DNA of 64,000 bases from Hydractinia symbiolongicarpus (Eukaryota; Cnidaria; Hydrozoa; Anthoathecata; Hydractiniidae): positions 28,956,001 through 29,020,000 of the forward strand of contig NC_079883.1 of the NCBI RefSeq assembly GCF_029227915.1. Reading direction: 5' to 3'. The notes under the pieces are model-generated. The model was not told where the DNA came from, made no database searches, and was given only the letters and a program-made list of their open reading frames with translations. A program made the translations under genes and the position numbers. Positions 63,521-64,000 of this stretch are shown piece by piece; position 1 is the stretch's first letter, and each line of letters starts with the position of its first letter.

Positions 63521-64000
63521 ACAACGTTTTTTGTTTAAAAGTTCAGTATTTTGATAGTTCGTGTTAGATGCATATTTCCTTATTTCCTTATTCTGCTATA
63601 TACTTTTTGTTTGCATAACATTTGCAGTGTATATTTGTGAATCAGTGAGATAGTGTCTTTCGCAAGAGTATGAATATTACTTTTCCCAATTAGAAAGCTC
63701 AAAGAAATCAATTTTTTTAATATAAATGTGTGTGAATAAATGTTTTGTCAGAACATTTGGTACATAAATGTTTACGACGTAATCATATGGAAAGTATGGT
63801 GACTATTACAGCATAAAATTTATAATATTTACATCAAAGAATATGTATTTTATACAAATATATTTTATTTTTATGAGCATGGCAATGTTATTATTTGCTT
63901 CATATTGAGATACAATGTGTCACTAAACAAGTTTTTGTTGTTTGACTGTCCTGTGTTTTCTGGCAGCTAGCTAGCTGTGCTGCCCCCATCCCATCTTCTT
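63521..64000 (+). other. AT-rich non-coding flank to the window end
   Basis: Apart from the AATAAA at 63735 and the AGCTAGCTAGCT cluster at 63965-63976, nothing is recognised. Reading frames are short and broken by stops. It is plausibly 3' untranslated and intergenic sequence of the preceding candidate gene. Confidence 0.6.
63735..63740 (+). terminator. Possible polyadenylation signal AATAAA
   Basis: AATAAA lies about 215 bases after the TAG at 63520, followed by TGTTTTGTC, a T/G-rich stretch. The position suits the 3' end of the candidate gene. AATAAA is frequent by chance in DNA this AT-rich. Confidence 0.35.

Overview
This window is eukaryotic and most likely from an invertebrate animal. 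About 61.3 kb (1-61293) is one continuous satellite DNA array built from a 373-bp monomer, roughly 163 copies. A sharp boundary at about 61293 leads into 2.7 kb of AT-rich, mostly non-repetitive DNA. The eukaryotic call rests on the satellite, on a tRNA-headed SINE with a microsatellite tail inserted in it, and on the AT-rich flank with AATAAA and splice-like signals. Clusters of AGCT tetramers and a degenerate TTCGCCAAATTAAAT repeat in the flank remind me of marine invertebrates such as hydrozoans or sponges. That is a weak impression from memory, not an identification.

The array has two main monomer families. Type A carries CTAACTTTGGCCTG, GATTACACTGGGCGC and CCGTTATCGCGCGCTG. Type B carries CTGATTCTGGACTG, GAGTACACTATGCTCTG and CCGTTAGCACGCACTG. 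There are sub-variants of each and A/B chimeras that switch inside shared blocks. Monomers are combined into several different higher-order repeats (HORs) along the array: 2,205 bp (2.6-6.7 kb, re-copied as a mosaic at 11.3-16.0 kb), 746 bp (16.6-18.1 kb), 2,767 bp (18.4-23.9 kb), 6,720 bp (25.3-38.7 kb), 1,492 bp (37-39.3 kb), 1,349 bp (41.2-43.7 kb), 3,732 bp (47-53.9 kb) and 2,991 bp (51.6-56.4 kb). Towards the boundary the large HORs give way to more diverged monomers and simple A-B dimers. This is the layout expected where an actively homogenised satellite fades into its flank, as in centromeric or pericentromeric arrays. Centromere function itself cannot be read from sequence.

Three things break the regularity. 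A 363-bp tRNA-derived SINE sits at 7038-7400, and its exact empty site is preserved in a paralogous copy at 13860/13861. Four copies of one 306-bp inverted monomer fragment (8873, 16043, 20675, 23442) share identical breakpoints, so one inversion was carried around by later duplications. Several deletion monomers act as markers of the duplications.

There are no credible genes in the satellite. The 60-81 codon minus-strand frames there are copies of one stop-poor frame in B-type monomers. In the flank, 62.67-63.52 kb is richer in G+C than its surroundings and stays open in three successive forward frames, ending in a segment with paired CxxC motifs. It is best read as part of an unrecognised gene, either split by introns or decayed, followed by an AATAAA at 63735. 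I recognise no family and assign no function.
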